Origin: Candidatus Rifleibacteriota bacterium
Lineage (GTDB): Bacteria > Muiribacteriota > Ozemobacteria > Ozemobacterales > Ozemobacteraceae
Length of the DNA stretch: 64,000 nucleotides
Direction: 5' to 3'
Assembly (NCBI GenBank): GCA_024710355.1
Contig: JANJUX010000035.1
Span: 1 to 64,000 of the forward strand
Shown one piece after another: positions 63,167-64,000 of the stretch. Position numbers and translations under genes: made by a program. Under the pieces are notes generated by a model. The model searched no databases. It was not told where the DNA came from and was given only the letters and a program-made list of their open reading frames with translations. Positions within the stretch are counted from its first letter, which is position 1; every line of letters begins with the position of its first letter.

Positions 63167-64000
63167 ATGTTATTTCGTGTGCGTTTTTTTCTTGTGCTGG
63201 CTTTGTTTTTTACCGGGAGCTGCCTTTTGGCCCAAAGCCTTGAGGAGGTTATCGACAATTCGCAGCCTGATGACAGGCCCGTAATCCAGCAGCTCTCAGA
63301 TGCCGAAAAGGTGGCGGGGCTGGTACAGAGTTTTGTTGCGATGATTCCCGTTTCGACTGGTGGCCTGCCGGTTTTTGACCGGCTGCTGGCATTTCTGAAA
63401 AAGGTTTTCGAACACCTGGCCTTCAGAGTCAAAGAAATAAACATGGATGAATTCCGGCAGAAAACTGCGCCAACCGGTGGTGTTGCTCAGGGTCCCCTGC
63501 CGAAGCCCGCTGTGGAAGGAACCGATTCTGGCTCTGAAGCAGATGTTGCCACGGATACAGATGCCGGCAATGCTCAGACCGGTGCAGAAATTAAAGCTCC
63601 TGAACCGGCTGCAGGGTCTCAGGCTCTCAGTGGCAGCGAATTCATGCGCCAGACGGAAAAAATGACACCGGCTCAGCGCGAAGAAGCGACTCTGAGAGCG
63701 ATTCTTGCCGGCAACATGCCAGCATTTTTAAAGAAACTGCAGACCGTTGAAGTTACCAAAAAGCTCAGCGACGGCCGGGTGGCGACGATAAAATACCGGG
63801 TCATGCCCGATTACCTTGCAGTCGGCAATGACCAGGATTACGTCAGAATGCCAATGAGCCCGCTGACCGCCCAGAAAATTGCCGAGCACTTTGGCTGCAT
63901 ACTTCCCACAACGAAAATGGTTGATGATATTTATCTTCAGGCCCGGACAAAACTGCTGCCGCAGCCGATGTCAGGGGGCAAATATCCGAACTGGCAGTCA
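63167..64000 (+). CDS. secreted protein of unknown function, 3' end outside window
   Basis: 278 codons are visible and the frame is still open at 64000. ATG 63167 follows GGAGG at 4 nt. Signal peptide RFFLVLALFFTGSCLLA (cleavage near AQS; the GSC could alternatively be a weak lipobox). Residues ~100-155 are a low-complexity Ala/Asp/Glu/Pro linker. From ~165 a conserved-looking domain begins: EEATLRAILAGNMPAFLKKL, VATIKYRVMPDYLAVGNDQD, YVRMPMSPLTAQKIAEHFGC, then ILPTTKMVDDIYLQA. I have a memory of this domain in many unnamed secreted proteins but no name for it. Confidence 0.7.
   Translation, partial: MLFRVRFFLVLALFFTGSCLLAQSLEEVIDNSQPDDRPVIQQLSDAEKVAGLVQSFVAMIPVSTGGLPVFDRLLAFLKKVFEHLAFRVKEINMDEFRQKTAPTGGVAQGPLPKPAVEGTDSGSEADVATDTDAGNAQTGAEIKAPEPAAGSQALSGSEFMRQTEKMTPAQREEATLRAILAGNMPAFLKKLQTVEVTKKLSDGRVATIKYRVMPDYLAVGNDQDYVRMPMSPLTAQKIAEHFGCILPTTKMVDDIYLQARTKLLPQPMSGGKYPNWQS

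Overview
The window reads as about 64 kb of chromosome from a free-living bacterium with a Gram-negative-style envelope. It encodes several lipoproteins with lipoboxes, periplasmic sensor domains and a periplasmic-type amidase. Base composition is mildly GC-rich from about 2.7 kb onward and visibly AT-rich in the first 2.7 kb. Very large multidomain sensors, a complete glutamate mutase / methylaspartate operon and many proteins of unknown family point to a deep-branching uncultured lineage (something like Candidatus Riflebacteria would fit). That assignment is inference, because no rRNA or other marker gene is present. I saw no tRNA, rRNA, CRISPR array, transposase or integrase.

Layout. 0-9 kb is accessory DNA: AT-rich orphans, a repeat lipoprotein broken by an in-frame stop, two gene remnants meeting at one junction (zinc ribbon / RelB), a DUF488 two-gene unit, a three-gene TIGR04255 operon, a TetR-flavodoxin regulon with two matching operators, and a Uma2 nuclease. 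8.9-14.8 kb is one giant gene: a tandemly duplicated receptor-type class III nucleotide cyclase whose two catalytic domains have complementary active-site losses. 14.8-18.5 kb is a leftward run: DUF1015, ferredoxin, pyridoxamine kinase, HAD phosphatase, THEP1-like NTPase. 18.7-22.6 kb is a heterodimeric ABC exporter preceded by a 45-codon ORF. 22.8-28.9 kb holds a nucleoside phosphorylase and a BarA-like hybrid histidine kinase. 28.9-34.1 kb is a leftward surface-glycan type cluster with glycosyltransferases. 34.5-41.6 kb is mixed housekeeping: Uup ABC-F, 5'-nucleotidase, RluA-type pseudouridine synthase, GNAT, NhaD-like antiporter, amidase. 41.8-50.2 kb holds an EF-hand membrane protein, a sugar-type ABC importer whose binding protein is fused to a permease, and a second hybrid kinase.

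51.1-61.3 kb is the most coherent pathway: a GntR regulator with a clear promoter and palindromic operator drives glmS, glmL, glmE, mal, an AtuA/DUF1446 protein, DUF4387, a P-loop NTPase and a fused class I fumarase-type hydratase. Together these can convert glutamate through 3-methylaspartate and mesaconate to citramalate, if the hydratase acts as mesaconase. Citramalate lyase is not in the window. The window ends with a YaiI/YqxD protein, a glycine-zipper envelope protein and a secreted protein that runs off the right edge.
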